DNA of 34,654 bases, from NCBI GenBank assembly GCA_016293915.1, contig JAEDCY010000026.1, positions 1 to 34,654 on the forward strand. The letters are read 5' to 3'. Below the pieces are notes generated by a model, which was not told the origin of the DNA, searched no databases, and saw only the letters and a list, made by a program, of their open reading frames with translations. Origin of the DNA: Treponema sp. (GTDB lineage: Bacteria; Spirochaetota; Spirochaetia; Treponematales; Treponemataceae). This document shows, one piece after another, positions 22,034-30,939 of the stretch. Position 1 is the stretch's first letter. Every line of letters begins with the position of its first letter. Made by a program: the position numbers and the translations under genes.

Positions 22034-23803
22034 CTATTGTATAAGTTTAGTCAAAGCTTCATTCAACTTCTTGAACGAAGAGTCATTAGGATTTATGGCA
22101 ACTACCTGGCGCAGATAATACTGAGCTTTGCGGTAGTCTTGTTTTGCGTAATATAATTCATAAAGGCGGAAAAGAGCATCGCTGTTTCGAGGATTGGAAA
22201 TAAGACTTGAACGGAGATCTGCAAGAGACTTTTCCTCAGTAAGCTGCAGAAAACTTCTTCTATAATAGAGGTAACTTTTCATTTTTTGAGAAGAAGTATT
22301 TATCTGAGAATCAATATATTTGATTACTGCATCCCTGCTACCTACACTACTATATGCAAGAACATAAGCCTGCATCAGATTTTCATCAGACGGGTTACTG
22401 TTGTGTCTTGCTCTTGCAAACTCGTAGGCTTCATTGTTTTTTCCAAGTTTAAGACAAATGCGTACATATTTTTCTACAACTGAAGGCGAAACTTCGCTAT
22501 CCGAAATCAAAGACTTACTGACTGAATAAGCTTCCTGCCAGTTTTCGCGGTGAACTAGTCCGTCCAGAGCATAAGACATTGCTTCTTTACTTTCAGGTCG
22601 TTTTGCAAGCACACTTGCAGCAAGTTCATCTGCATACTTGCCGGCTACAGGAGCATCTGTTTCAGAAGCGATTCTTGCTGCAAACATAAGTGCGTCTGTA
22701 TTATCAGGATATAATTGAAGGGCCTTTTCTACAGTTTCTGTAGCGGCGGCAGTATTTTTGCTCCAGTCAAGCTGAACACGGGCACGAAGAATAAGATAGT
22801 CTATTGAATTGTTTTCCTGGCGAGCATACATATCAAGCAGCGCGACCGCGTGAATGTAATCGTTTTTCTCGATGAGGATTTTGGCGCGGAATAAAAGGAA
22901 TTCAAGATCGTTCGGAGTCTGCTGTAGAACCTTTGCAACATAAAGCTCCGCAGCATCAAAATCTCTGGAATCAAAGGCTATATAAGCATTCTGTTTTAAA
23001 ACTGCAATATCATTAGATGAAACATCAAGCCCGCCAAGAATCTCGGCCGCTGAATTTAACTTTCCATTAATACGCAGAACTCTGGCATAAGCAAGTCCAA
23101 TCTCTTCAGTTTTTGGAGATGCATTATAGGCAGTAGAATAGTATTGTTCAGCAGCATCAAAAACTGTTTTCTTTTCACAAAGCACTGCCATAAGATAATT
23201 TGCAAGAACAGAATCCGGCTGCATGGCGAGAGCCTTAACAAGAGCATCTTCACAAGGTTCAATCACAGAAGAATTAGAAGAAGAATTCATTATAACAATT
23301 GCAGGAAGCAGAGTTGCCAAAAAATCAACGTTTCCAGTACTTGAGTCAAAAAGTCCGTGTCTTACAGTTTCAAGGGCACCTATATATGGATTATCATTTG
23401 GAGCTTCCGGAATATCCCAGGTAATTTTTTCATAAGGCCAGACAATCCGCATGATTTCAGCAGCAACTACTGCAAGAACCTTTTCGGCATCATCATACTC
23501 TGTCTTTTTCTGTCTCATAGAAGCCATAGCCGCCTTCAAAGCTTCAGGAGAACCGTTTTGCACTCCAGAAAGAATTTCCGGTGAAATTTTCTGAAAGAAT
23601 GAGCGCTCCACTTTTTCTGAAGGAAGTTTTATAAAATCAGCACCAGAAACATCAGCAGCTTCTGCTTCCTGTTCAACAACCGGCTCAGAGTTCTTTTTTT
23701 TATTTGTCTTTTTCTTTTTTGAAGCAGCAGAAAGAGAGCCCTCCATTAAGAGGGACAAAGCAGTTATGAGAAAAATAGATTTTACTGACTTTATTTTTTT
23801 CAA
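22034..23803 (-). CDS. Exported TPR-repeat protein
   Basis: A 589-residue protein with a signal peptide (FLITALSLLMEGSLSAAS), then a Lys-rich stretch (SKKKKTNKKKNSE) and an acidic linker, followed by a long series of tetratricopeptide-like helices from about residue 180 to the end. Recognisable repeats include KALAMQPDSVLANYLMAVLCE, KALQLYPDNTDALMFAARI and YLRQVVAINPNDSSFKKLNEAL. TPR arrays act as protein-docking scaffolds; the partner is unknown. The start codon is TTG at 23803 with GGAAAGG just upstream. It lies 12 bases after the membrane protein gene and is probably cotranscribed. A 45-bp hairpin follows the stop. Confidence 0.75.
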   Translation of the reverse strand: MKKIKSVKSIFLITALSLLMEGSLSAASKKKKTNKKKNSEPVVEQEAEAADVSGADFIKLPSEKVERSFFQKISPEILSGVQNGSPEALKAAMASMRQKKTEYDDAEKVLAVVAAEIMRIVWPYEKITWDIPEAPNDNPYIGALETVRHGLFDSSTGNVDFLATLLPAIVIMNSSSNSSVIEPCEDALVKALAMQPDSVLANYLMAVLCEKKTVFDAAEQYYSTAYNASPKTEEIGLAYARVLRINGKLNSAAEILGGLDVSSNDIAVLKQNAYIAFDSRDFDAAELYVAKVLQQTPNDLEFLLFRAKILIEKNDYIHAVALLDMYARQENNSIDYLILRARVQLDWSKNTAAATETVEKALQLYPDNTDALMFAARIASETDAPVAGKYADELAASVLAKRPESKEAMSYALDGLVHRENWQEAYSVSKSLISDSEVSPSVVEKYVRICLKLGKNNEAYEFARARHNSNPSDENLMQAYVLAYSSVGSRDAVIKYIDSQINTSSQKMKSYLYYRRSFLQLTEEKSLADLRSSLISNPRNSDALFRLYELYYAKQDYRKAQYYLRQVVAINPNDSSFKKLNEALTKLIQ

Positions 23804-23815
23804 TTCCCTTTCCAG

Positions 23816-24436
23816 CTATAAATCTTCATCCATATCTGATTTAAAAGAAGCTTCTTCATCAGAAAAAACTCCAATCTCATCATCTTTAAAAACAAGATCA
23901 CTATGTTTTTGTTGTACAAAAAAATAAGCAACGAGCAGAACTGCAATCATAATCAAGAAAGCAGGCCCAAGGGTGTAAACAACCATACTGAAAGACAAGG
24001 GCATAAGCTGCAGTGAAAACATAAGATACCAGATTCCCATACCTACCAAAGTAACTGCAGGAATAAGATATCCAAATTTAACAGATTTATACTTTAAAAA
24101 ACCGGAAATAAACAGTGAAATGCCAGCTATTACTCCGTAAACAGGCCAAAGTTCTTTAATTGTAAAAGGAAGAACAAGTACCATCATGATTAAGACTAAA
24201 CTACAAAGAAAGAAGGCAAGACCTATAAACATATGAAAAAACTTATGGGTGATCTTTTTTCCAATAATAATAATTACAATCCCCAAAAGCCCTTGAAAAA
24301 TAAGAATTACTAAATTTAAAATATCTATTTTTCTTGAAATGGGATTTATAACAGCAAACACGAAGCAGGCTGCCAGAATGAGAATTCCCAGTGCAATCAT
24401 AAAATATAAGGATTTAGTCAGTTTTGATATACTCAT
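23816..24436 (-). CDS. Polytopic membrane protein of unknown function
   Basis: Not recognised. The 206-residue protein has about six hydrophobic helices (for example LYFMIALGILILAACFVFAV, LVILIFQGLLGIVIIIIG, HMFIGLAFFLCSLVLIMMVLVL, AFLIMIAVLLVAYFFV) and an acidic cytoplasmic tail (VFKDDEIGVFSDEEASFKSDMDEDL). The tail sequence is unusual in being nearly all Asp, Glu and Ser. The start is placed at ATG 24436, behind AAGGG eight bases upstream; an upstream TTG at 24466 is less likely. It is the first gene of a pair with the TPR protein, and diverges from the lipoprotein gene at 24512. Confidence 0.6.
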   Translation of the reverse strand: MSISKLTKSLYFMIALGILILAACFVFAVINPISRKIDILNLVILIFQGLLGIVIIIIGKKITHKFFHMFIGLAFFLCSLVLIMMVLVLPFTIKELWPVYGVIAGISLFISGFLKYKSVKFGYLIPAVTLVGMGIWYLMFSLQLMPLSFSMVVYTLGPAFLIMIAVLLVAYFFVQQKHSDLVFKDDEIGVFSDEEASFKSDMDEDL

Positions 24437-24475
24437 AATCTGCCCTTCTATAAATAATACTAACAAAAATTAATC

Positions 24476-24504
24476 TTTACAATAACAATTCACTATGCTA
24501 AATT
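24476..24504 (+). promoter_or_regulatory. Promoter of the lipoprotein-mltD pair
   Basis: TTTACA (24476-24481) and TAAATT (24499-24504) are 17 bases apart. The -10 ends seven bases before the ATG at 24512, with no Shine-Dalgarno. Confidence 0.5.
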
Positions 24505-24511
24505 CAAAAAT

Positions 24512-25576
24512 ATGAAAATAAAAAGATTCTTACCCGCACTGCTTTCTATATATATGTTTTCTATTGTAATACTTTCATTATCGGCTTGCAGCGGTCATAC
24601 AAATACACAAAAAAACACCACATTTGAGGATCATCAGGAAGAATTACTTCAGATTCTTGAATCTCAAACCTTAAATGAAAAACAACGCTACTCTATCATA
24701 AAACAAATTGCAGATTCCCTGCGAAATAAACAGGATTATCAGGGACTTATTCTTTTTCTTACAGACTGGGTTGATAAAAATCCTGATGATATGTACAACT
24801 CTTACTGGCTTTTGATGACTGCCTATGCTTATCTTTCAACCGGAGCTGAACCTGTCGCTGAATATTATTTTGACCGTATTCTGCAGCAGTGCCAGGATCT
24901 GCTTGTAAAAGGAAATTCTGTTCATTTTATCTGTCTTCAAAACCTTATTCAGCTTAGTAAAACTCCGGCTCACAGAATAAAATACTTCAATGAGCTTATA
25001 AACAAGTTCCCACAGAACGTAAATACCACCGAGCTTTACCTCCGTCTTGCCCTTGAATATCAGAATGACAGCCAGTGGTCAAATGCCCTTAAAACCTACT
25101 CTCTTTTCCTTGAGCAGCCGGATGCAACTACTATTCAGATTGCCGGAGAACCGGATGCCTATAAAAATGCCCGGCATCTTGTAGACTTCAATAATTCTTC
25201 TAAAGACTGGACCTTTGAAAGCCTGCCTGCTCTTGAAAATGCTGTTAAAAAAGCTATCCGCAATTACGACTGGCGCGCCCTTGACCGCTACAAAGCTAAG
25301 GTTAACTTCTTCTCAATGTCATGGAAGCAGGATGAAAATGACGCAAACTCTCAGGAAGAGTTTTCTATGTATTCCTGGATGAGAGGAAACAGAATCCGTT
25401 ACAGCGACAGTCTTGACGAAGCCTCTAACCCGAATGAAGCCTACCTCCGTACCTGGGGCTGGCACAGTTATGTTTCGGTATGGTATCTTTATTTCCGCAA
25501 GGTTGACTTTCCTCTGGACCCGGATATTCATGGAAACTGGGAATGGGCCGGAATCTATCTTGGAAATAAACTCTAA
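24512..25576 (+). CDS. Lipoprotein with TPR-like helices
   Basis: The N-terminus is a lipoprotein signal with the lipobox LSAC (Cys26), so the mature protein is membrane anchored. The rest is helical: TPR-like segments are visible around residues 60-200 (KQIADSLRNKQDYQGLILFLTDWVDKNP, YLRLALEYQNDSQWSNALKTYSLFLEQP). The C-terminal 80 residues are rich in Trp and Tyr (YSWMRGNRIRYSDSL, RTWGWHSYVSVWYLYF) and end GNWEWAGIYLGNKL; this part I do not recognise. Its stop overlaps the start of the mltD-like gene by one base, so the two products are likely made together and may act together at the cell wall. Confidence 0.7.
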   Translation: MKIKRFLPALLSIYMFSIVILSLSACSGHTNTQKNTTFEDHQEELLQILESQTLNEKQRYSIIKQIADSLRNKQDYQGLILFLTDWVDKNPDDMYNSYWLLMTAYAYLSTGAEPVAEYYFDRILQQCQDLLVKGNSVHFICLQNLIQLSKTPAHRIKYFNELINKFPQNVNTTELYLRLALEYQNDSQWSNALKTYSLFLEQPDATTIQIAGEPDAYKNARHLVDFNNSSKDWTFESLPALENAVKKAIRNYDWRALDRYKAKVNFFSMSWKQDENDANSQEEFSMYSWMRGNRIRYSDSLDEASNPNEAYLRTWGWHSYVSVWYLYFRKVDFPLDPDIHGNWEWAGIYLGNKL

Positions 25577-26835
25577 TGAGAAAAATAATCGTTATACAGG
25601 CTCTTTTATTTCTCTGCGCCTCAGCATTTTGCCAGGAGGTGGTTTCGACAGGCTCAATCACCGCCAGCACAAGCTCAACCACCGCTAGCACAGGCTCAAC
25701 CGGCACCGAAAGCTCTGACACAGCAGAGCAGCTTTCTTTTACGGAAGAACCAATGGAAGAAGTTGCCCCTGACGACGCTTTTATTGACCTCTTAAAAACA
25801 GCAGTTATTCCAGAAATACACCCGCTTGATACAATAGAAGAAACTCCACCTTCTCATATTGCAATTTCTTTTGTAAGTGATGAAGCTCTTGCCAAGCCAC
25901 AGGTTGAAGCCTTCCGAAAAATGTATCTTTCTCCAAAATGGAGCGCTCTGCTCAGAACCTATCTTGAAAGCGCAATGGAATACCGCCTTTATGTTCGCAA
26001 AGCCGTTCAGGACGCAAAAATGCCTGAAATGCTGGAATACCTTCCTGTAGTTGAATCAAACTATAAAACAAACGCAAAATCCAGCTCTGGCGCAATCGGT
26101 ATGTGGCAGTTTATGGCTAACAGTGTCTGGCCTTTTCTCACCTTAAATGATTTTGTAGATGAAAGACTTGACCCATGGAAATCTACAGAAGCTGCACTTA
26201 AAAAGCTCACTGATAATTACAATTTTTTCAACGACTGGCTTTTGGCTATTGGTGCTTATAACTGTGGAGTTGGAGCTATGAACCGTGCCATAAAGAGAGC
26301 CGGTGGTGTAAAAGACTTCTGGTATCTTGCAGAAGGTGGTTTTCTTTCAAAACAGACAGCAGAATATGTTCCAAAACTGATTGCTATTGCAGACCTTGCA
26401 ATAAACAGCCAATATTATGGAATAGACATTCCAAGTCATGATGAAGAATTTGAACTTCTTGAAAATGAAAAAAACGGAAATTTTGACTACATAACTGTAA
26501 AAAAAGCCTACTCAATAAATCAGCTGGCCCAGGAAATGAGGCTCGACAGTGCTACCCTCAAACGGCTTAATCCTTCTTACACAATGGGAATGACCCACCC
26601 GTCTAAAGCAAGTGAAATCCGGCTTCCTCTGGGCATGAAGCAGTCTGCACAAGACGCTCTTGCAAACATGACTCCGGTTGAATTTCCTATTAAATACACA
26701 GTTGTTGCAGGCGATTCCCTCTGGTCAATCTCAAGAAAGTACAAAACCACCGTCTCTGCCATCTGTGAGCTGAACGGCATAAAAGAAAACGCCATCCTTA
26801 AAATTGGAAAAATTCTTTATATTCCTTCTAAATAA
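25576..26835 (+). CDS. MltD-like lytic transglycosylase with C-terminal LysM
   Basis: Cleaves peptidoglycan glycan strands to 1,6-anhydromuropeptides in the periplasm. A signal peptide of about 19 residues is followed by the catalytic domain with MLEYLPVVESNYKTNAKSSSGAIGMWQFM (catalytic Glu160) and GAYNCGVGAMNRAI. A LysM domain forms the C-terminus (YTVVAGDSLWSISRKYKTTVSAICELNGI...ILYIPSK), and a second, weaker LysM-like segment precedes it (YITVKKAYSINQLAQEM). Residues about 21-44, just after the signal peptide, are Ser/Thr-rich and encoded by a tandem palindromic repeat insertion. It is translationally coupled to the lipoprotein upstream. Confidence 0.9.
   Translation: MRKIIVIQALLFLCASAFCQEVVSTGSITASTSSTTASTGSTGTESSDTAEQLSFTEEPMEEVAPDDAFIDLLKTAVIPEIHPLDTIEETPPSHIAISFVSDEALAKPQVEAFRKMYLSPKWSALLRTYLESAMEYRLYVRKAVQDAKMPEMLEYLPVVESNYKTNAKSSSGAIGMWQFMANSVWPFLTLNDFVDERLDPWKSTEAALKKLTDNYNFFNDWLLAIGAYNCGVGAMNRAIKRAGGVKDFWYLAEGGFLSKQTAEYVPKLIAIADLAINSQYYGIDIPSHDEEFELLENEKNGNFDYITVKKAYSINQLAQEMRLDSATLKRLNPSYTMGMTHPSKASEIRLPLGMKQSAQDALANMTPVEFPIKYTVVAGDSLWSISRKYKTTVSAICELNGIKENAILKIGKILYIPSK
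25637..25706. repeat. Tandem repeat insertion at the mature N-terminus of the MltD-like protein
   Basis: Begins GGTGGTTTCGACAGGCTCAA, the same core as 2291-2314, then repeats an ACAGGCTCAACCACCGC-like unit about three times. The frame is kept and the product is a Ser/Thr spacer. Confidence 0.75.
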
Positions 26836-26877
26836 GCCGATTATTAACTGATAAACCGTCATCATAAACAAATAATT

Positions 26878-26936
26878 GTCATGCTGAATTCGTTTCAGCA
26901 TCTATCAGATAGATCCCGGAACAAGTTCGGGATGAC
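26878..26936. repeat. Paired palindromic repeats between the mltD-like and OmpA-domain genes
   Basis: GTCATGCTGAATTCGTTTCAGCAT and ATCCCGGAACAAGTTCGGGATGAC are two palindromic units of the family also found in valS. Confidence 0.8.
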
Positions 26937-26957
26937 GCAACTTTTATGGAGCATTAC

Positions 26958-28319
26958 ATGTCTATAAAAAGAAAGTTTTTCATAATTTTCCTCATTGCAA
27001 GTTTTTTTTCAACTCTTTTCGCACAGACTAAAACAGATTACGACACAAAAATAGAAGCTATCAGTTCAATCAACTGGATTACAAAACAATTCGTAACTAA
27101 TATTTCTCTGGATACAAATAAGACAGATATTCAAATGCCTTCCGGAAAAAAGTTAGCTTCTACCTATATAAAATCAAAAATGCTTCCATTGATTCAGCCG
27201 CCTCTCCTTTCTCTTTTTGAGAATTCTGAAAATGATCTTTCTGAAGCTGTTATAAATGAAGACCTCTCTCTGGATCAGGTTTATCATTTTATTATGGGTG
27301 GCCACAAAACCCCGGATGTTTTTTCTAAAGATCTCAAATATCTGAACACAACAAATACAACAAATATAAACGACATTGGAAAGCTTTTAGTACGCCATAA
27401 TTATGCCTATAATCCTCAAAAGCCTATCGATTCAGTTCCTTCCCGCGCTTTTACCGGAATTATCATTGATGCAAGGGGCGCATACCCGGTTCATGGTGAA
27501 TATGTAAAAAGCGAAGTATATGCCTGTTTCTTCCCTCAAATTTGGGATGATCAGATGAACAGTATTTTTGAAAAGAATATCGTTTCGCCTAAGGTTGTAA
27601 TGGAAAAAGGTCTGGTTGCCTACCACTACTCCGACGACAATTCTCTCTACGAAGACCGGGTTGGTTCAGATCCTCTTTACATAAAAGCTTCTCAGGTTTA
27701 CGGCCGTAACAGAACAGACCCTATTATTAAACGCCGCGATGCCCTCAAAATTCTTACAGTTCCGGAAAATATAAAACTCCTGCAGGAAGGTAAAGTTGTA
27801 ATTCTTCTGGATAAGAAGAATCTGATTTATGATATTTCTGTTCCTGAAAAAACTCCTTCTTACTATGTTAAGTACAATTCTGTAAAGCAGTATTTCTATG
27901 AAAATAAGATTCCGGGAGTTACTGTCTCAGACACAGCAACTGGCCTTATGTTTGATGTAAATCTCCGCTTCTATCCTGATTCTCCAGAGCTTCTTACTGA
28001 CGAAAAAGGCCGCATTGAACTCATAGCTCAACGCCTGAAAGAAATTCTGAAAGATGAAGGCTATTCTATTTTAATTGAAGGCCATACTGCCGATGTCGGA
28101 AAACCGGTTGGTCAGCTCAATCTTTCTATAGAAAGAACCAGAACCGTAATATCTGCACTTATTAACGAAGGAATTGATTCAAAGATATTCTCTTACAAAG
28201 GTTTTGGTGGAACCATGCCAGTTGCAGATAATGATACAGAAGCCGGCCGCGCCCAGAACCGCCGCGTGCGCATTATTGCCCGCCCACGCGCAACCTACAT
28301 TCAGCGCGACTGGAACTAA
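26958..28319 (+). CDS. OmpA-domain envelope protein
   Basis: The 453-residue protein has a signal peptide (FFIIFLIASFFSTLFAQ), an N-terminal region of about 300 residues that I do not recognise, and a C-terminal OmpA/MotB domain. This has LRFYPDSPELLTDEKGRIELIAQRLKEIL, IEGHTADVG, and a conserved LSIERTRTVISALINEGI...AGRAQNRRVRI, which binds peptidoglycan through diaminopimelate or ornithine. The start at ATG 26958 is chosen over 26946 because GGAG lies six bases before it, and the signal peptide starts there. It lies after a peptidoglycan hydrolase gene on the same strand, so both act on the cell wall. Two palindromic repeats separate them. Confidence 0.85.
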   Translation: MSIKRKFFIIFLIASFFSTLFAQTKTDYDTKIEAISSINWITKQFVTNISLDTNKTDIQMPSGKKLASTYIKSKMLPLIQPPLLSLFENSENDLSEAVINEDLSLDQVYHFIMGGHKTPDVFSKDLKYLNTTNTTNINDIGKLLVRHNYAYNPQKPIDSVPSRAFTGIIIDARGAYPVHGEYVKSEVYACFFPQIWDDQMNSIFEKNIVSPKVVMEKGLVAYHYSDDNSLYEDRVGSDPLYIKASQVYGRNRTDPIIKRRDALKILTVPENIKLLQEGKVVILLDKKNLIYDISVPEKTPSYYVKYNSVKQYFYENKIPGVTVSDTATGLMFDVNLRFYPDSPELLTDEKGRIELIAQRLKEILKDEGYSILIEGHTADVGKPVGQLNLSIERTRTVISALINEGIDSKIFSYKGFGGTMPVADNDTEAGRAQNRRVRIIARPRATYIQRDWN

Positions 28320-28344
28320 AAAAAACAGCTTCGTTTCCACCAGA

Positions 28345-28668
28345 CCAGACTCTACAGTCTTCATTAATCTGATTGCGTATACGGCCCAGTGAATCTTTAT
28401 TAAGTCTCGGACAGAATATCCAACCCCAGAACAACAATGTCAGAAGGAATATTAAGGCCTACTTCTTTACAGAAATACAAGGCAGCAAAGGCCATTTCAT
28501 CATTCATACAGATAAGGGCATCATAATCAAAAAGGCCAACAGTCTTATAAATATCACGAAGGTCTTCCAAAGCAGGTACGTAGCTGAGTACAGATTTCCA
28601 CTTTTTTTACATTGCTGGCGGTCTACAAGTTCATCAATAACATTTTTATAAGCTTCTTCTGAGTCTAC
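28345..28668 (-). pseudogene. Frameshifted relic of a PBP1/LacI-type sensor gene
   Basis: Read on the minus strand in three frames this gives VDSEEAYKNVIDELVDRQQ, then YVPALEDLRDIYKTVGLFDYDALICMNDEMAFAALYFCKEVGLNIPSDIVVLG, then RLNKDSLGRIRNQINED. The middle part matches the effector-binding domain of LacI-type regulators, with the same order of motifs as the PBP1-GGDEF protein at 30926 (ICANDMMAYGCIRAFDEIGVRVPEDVKVIGFDD). At least two frameshifts, a missing N-terminal part and an abutting palindromic repeat (28679-28703) show it is dead. It fills most of the 394-base gap between the OmpA-domain and uvrD genes. Confidence 0.7.
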
Positions 28669-28713
28669 ATGAGGGTGCCGCCCGAAACAAGTTCGGAATG
28701 ACGCTTAAGAACT

Positions 28714-30939
28714 CTAATCTTTTATTATTTCTAACGATTTTCCCTGATATTTAGGCAGAAATTTCTTTTTTCCACCACCAGCAAACTGCACTTCAATTAC
28801 AAATTCACCGGAATTATTGTAAGCAGCAACAATTGCGCCATCACCATAAGCATCATGGTAAACATGAGTTCCTTTTTTCCACTTTGCTGAAAGGCCGTCT
28901 GAATCATCATAGTTGCCAGAGCCCGAAGCAAAAGCCGATGCGTCGCGGCCAAATTGACCGTAAGGTGAAGATTTTTTTACGGAGAAACCAAAAGGAGCCT
29001 GCCCTATTATCGTAAAAGCTTCTGCTGCTTCTTTTATAAAAGGACTTGGGCGCATAAAATCCCAGCGACCGTAAAGGCAGCGTTTTGCCGTAGAAGTAAC
29101 ATAAAGCTCGTCGCGGGCACGGGTAATACCAACATAAAAAAGACGTCGTTCTTCCTCAAGCTCAGCTCCCTGTTTTTCCATTCTAGGGAACACGCCTTCT
29201 TCAAGTCCGGTAATTACAACTTTATTGTATTCAAGTCCCTTTGTGTTATGAAGGGTAATAAGTGTTACGGCTTCGTCTCCAACTGCTTGATTTTCAGCAT
29301 CAAGAGTACGGTCCAGATTTATCGCATCAAGGAATTGGAGCAAACCTTCCATCGTACACTTGTAAGGAACCGCCGTATTCACAAGTTCCTGAAGGTTCTG
29401 CACTCTTGTAGTTCCTTCTATTTCGTCACCTGCTCTGTGAAATTCATCCAGACTTGAATCACGGATAACCCTTTCCATAAAGTCGGAAAGTGATTTATTT
29501 TCATCGAAAGAGCCGGAGAGAGTCTCAAAAAGTTTTATGAAAGCTGCAGCACCTTCCGCCGCTTTTTTAGAGAGCGAACCTGCCTGAAGCTGTGTCTGTA
29601 AATTTTCAAGGAGGTCGCTGTAAACTGGCGCACCGTCCGGATTAAGAGTTACAGCGCTCTCCATGAGCTTGTCCTGGGTTTTGTCGCCTATTCCGCGCGT
29701 TGGTTTGTTGATTATGCGGCGGAAAGAGATTTCGTCTTTGTGATTGGCAAAAAAGGAAATGTAGGCGATTGTATCTTTAATTTCTTCACGTTCGTAGAAT
29801 TTAAGCGAACCAACTACAACATAAGGAATTTTTCTGTGAAGAAATTCTTTTTCAAAACCAAGAGACTGGGCATTTGTACGATAAAGAATTGCCCAGTCGG
29901 AGTATTTAGCACCACCTGCAAGAGACTTCATTACCAGATCTGCTGTAAAAGTTGCTTCGGCATTCTGATCCGGAAGAAAAGCAAGAACCGGCTTTCCGCC
30001 TTCCCCACGGTCTGCAACCAGAGTTTTTTCAAGGCTGCCGTGATGATTCTTTTTTACGACAAGTCCTGCCGCATTAAGAATATTTGATGTTGAACGGTAA
30101 TTTCTTTCCAGCTTGATAATCTCTGTTCCCGGGAATTTTTCCGGGAAGGTTAAAATATTTTCTACCTCGGCACCACGGAATTTATAAATCGACTGGTCAT
30201 CATCACCAACTACACAGACATAAGTATCGCTACCCTGCTTTACACCAGAAAGACTCTGTAAAAGTCTGTACTGAGCAATATTCGAATCCTGATACTCATC
30301 AACCATTATTACACGGAAACGATTATGAATATAATCTGAAATTTCACTGTAACGTTCGAGAATCTGAACCGGAAGCATAATCAAATCACCAAAATCTGCA
30401 TTACCCGTAGCTCGCAGTCTCTTTTGATATTTTGAATAAATATCATTCAAATCAAATTCACTACCAATAATTCCAAGATCATCTTCCGGTGTGAGACAGT
30501 AATCTTTTGCAAGTGAAATTTGACGGGCAGCCGTTTTGACTTCCTTTGTTGAAAGTGATGGTTCTGCCTTTTTTATCAAAGTAGCGACATCATCATCATC
30601 ATAAACAGTAAAAGAAGGTTCAAGACCAGCATGCTCGGCAAATTTTCTGAGAAACCAGGAGCCAAAAGAGTGAAAAGTCTTTATCTGGGCATCTTCGGCG
30701 CGATCTTCAATTGCAACAGCACGCTCACGCATTTCATTGGCTGCCTTTTTGGTAAAGGTTACCGAAAGAATACTCCAGGGATCTATATTTTTTTCTTTAA
30801 TAAGATAAGCAATCTTAGTCGTAATTACACGGGTTTTTCCTGAACCGGCGCCTGCAAGGATAAGGAGCGGCGAACCCTCGTGTACAACGGCGGCTCTCTG
30901 TTCTTCATTCAATGAGTCAAGGTAATTATTTTCTGGCAT
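28714..30939 (-). CDS. uvrD: UvrD/PcrA-family ATP-dependent DNA helicase
   Basis: Superfamily 1A 3'-5' helicase for nucleotide-excision repair, mismatch repair and removal of replication blocks. Motifs in order are: Q-motif region LNEEQRAAVVHEGSPLLILAGAGSGKT (Walker A), FTKKAANEMRER, VDEYQDSNIAQY (motif II), VVGDDDQSIYKFRGA (motif III), LERNYRSTSNIL (motif IV), LHNTKGLEYNKVVITGLEEGVFP (motif V) and RLFYVGITRARDELYVT (motif VI). The C-terminal tail ends with a small beta fold around GTHVYHDAYGDGAIVA, as in PcrA. The length of 741 is normal. The start overlaps the upstream PBP1-GGDEF gene by 14 bases, so expression is linked. PcrA is an equally good name. Confidence 0.95.
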   Translation of the reverse strand: MPENNYLDSLNEEQRAAVVHEGSPLLILAGAGSGKTRVITTKIAYLIKEKNIDPWSILSVTFTKKAANEMRERAVAIEDRAEDAQIKTFHSFGSWFLRKFAEHAGLEPSFTVYDDDDVATLIKKAEPSLSTKEVKTAARQISLAKDYCLTPEDDLGIIGSEFDLNDIYSKYQKRLRATGNADFGDLIMLPVQILERYSEISDYIHNRFRVIMVDEYQDSNIAQYRLLQSLSGVKQGSDTYVCVVGDDDQSIYKFRGAEVENILTFPEKFPGTEIIKLERNYRSTSNILNAAGLVVKKNHHGSLEKTLVADRGEGGKPVLAFLPDQNAEATFTADLVMKSLAGGAKYSDWAILYRTNAQSLGFEKEFLHRKIPYVVVGSLKFYEREEIKDTIAYISFFANHKDEISFRRIINKPTRGIGDKTQDKLMESAVTLNPDGAPVYSDLLENLQTQLQAGSLSKKAAEGAAAFIKLFETLSGSFDENKSLSDFMERVIRDSSLDEFHRAGDEIEGTTRVQNLQELVNTAVPYKCTMEGLLQFLDAINLDRTLDAENQAVGDEAVTLITLHNTKGLEYNKVVITGLEEGVFPRMEKQGAELEEERRLFYVGITRARDELYVTSTAKRCLYGRWDFMRPSPFIKEAAEAFTIIGQAPFGFSVKKSSPYGQFGRDASAFASGSGNYDDSDGLSAKWKKGTHVYHDAYGDGAIVAAYNNSGEFVIEVQFAGGGKKKFLPKYQGKSLEIIKD

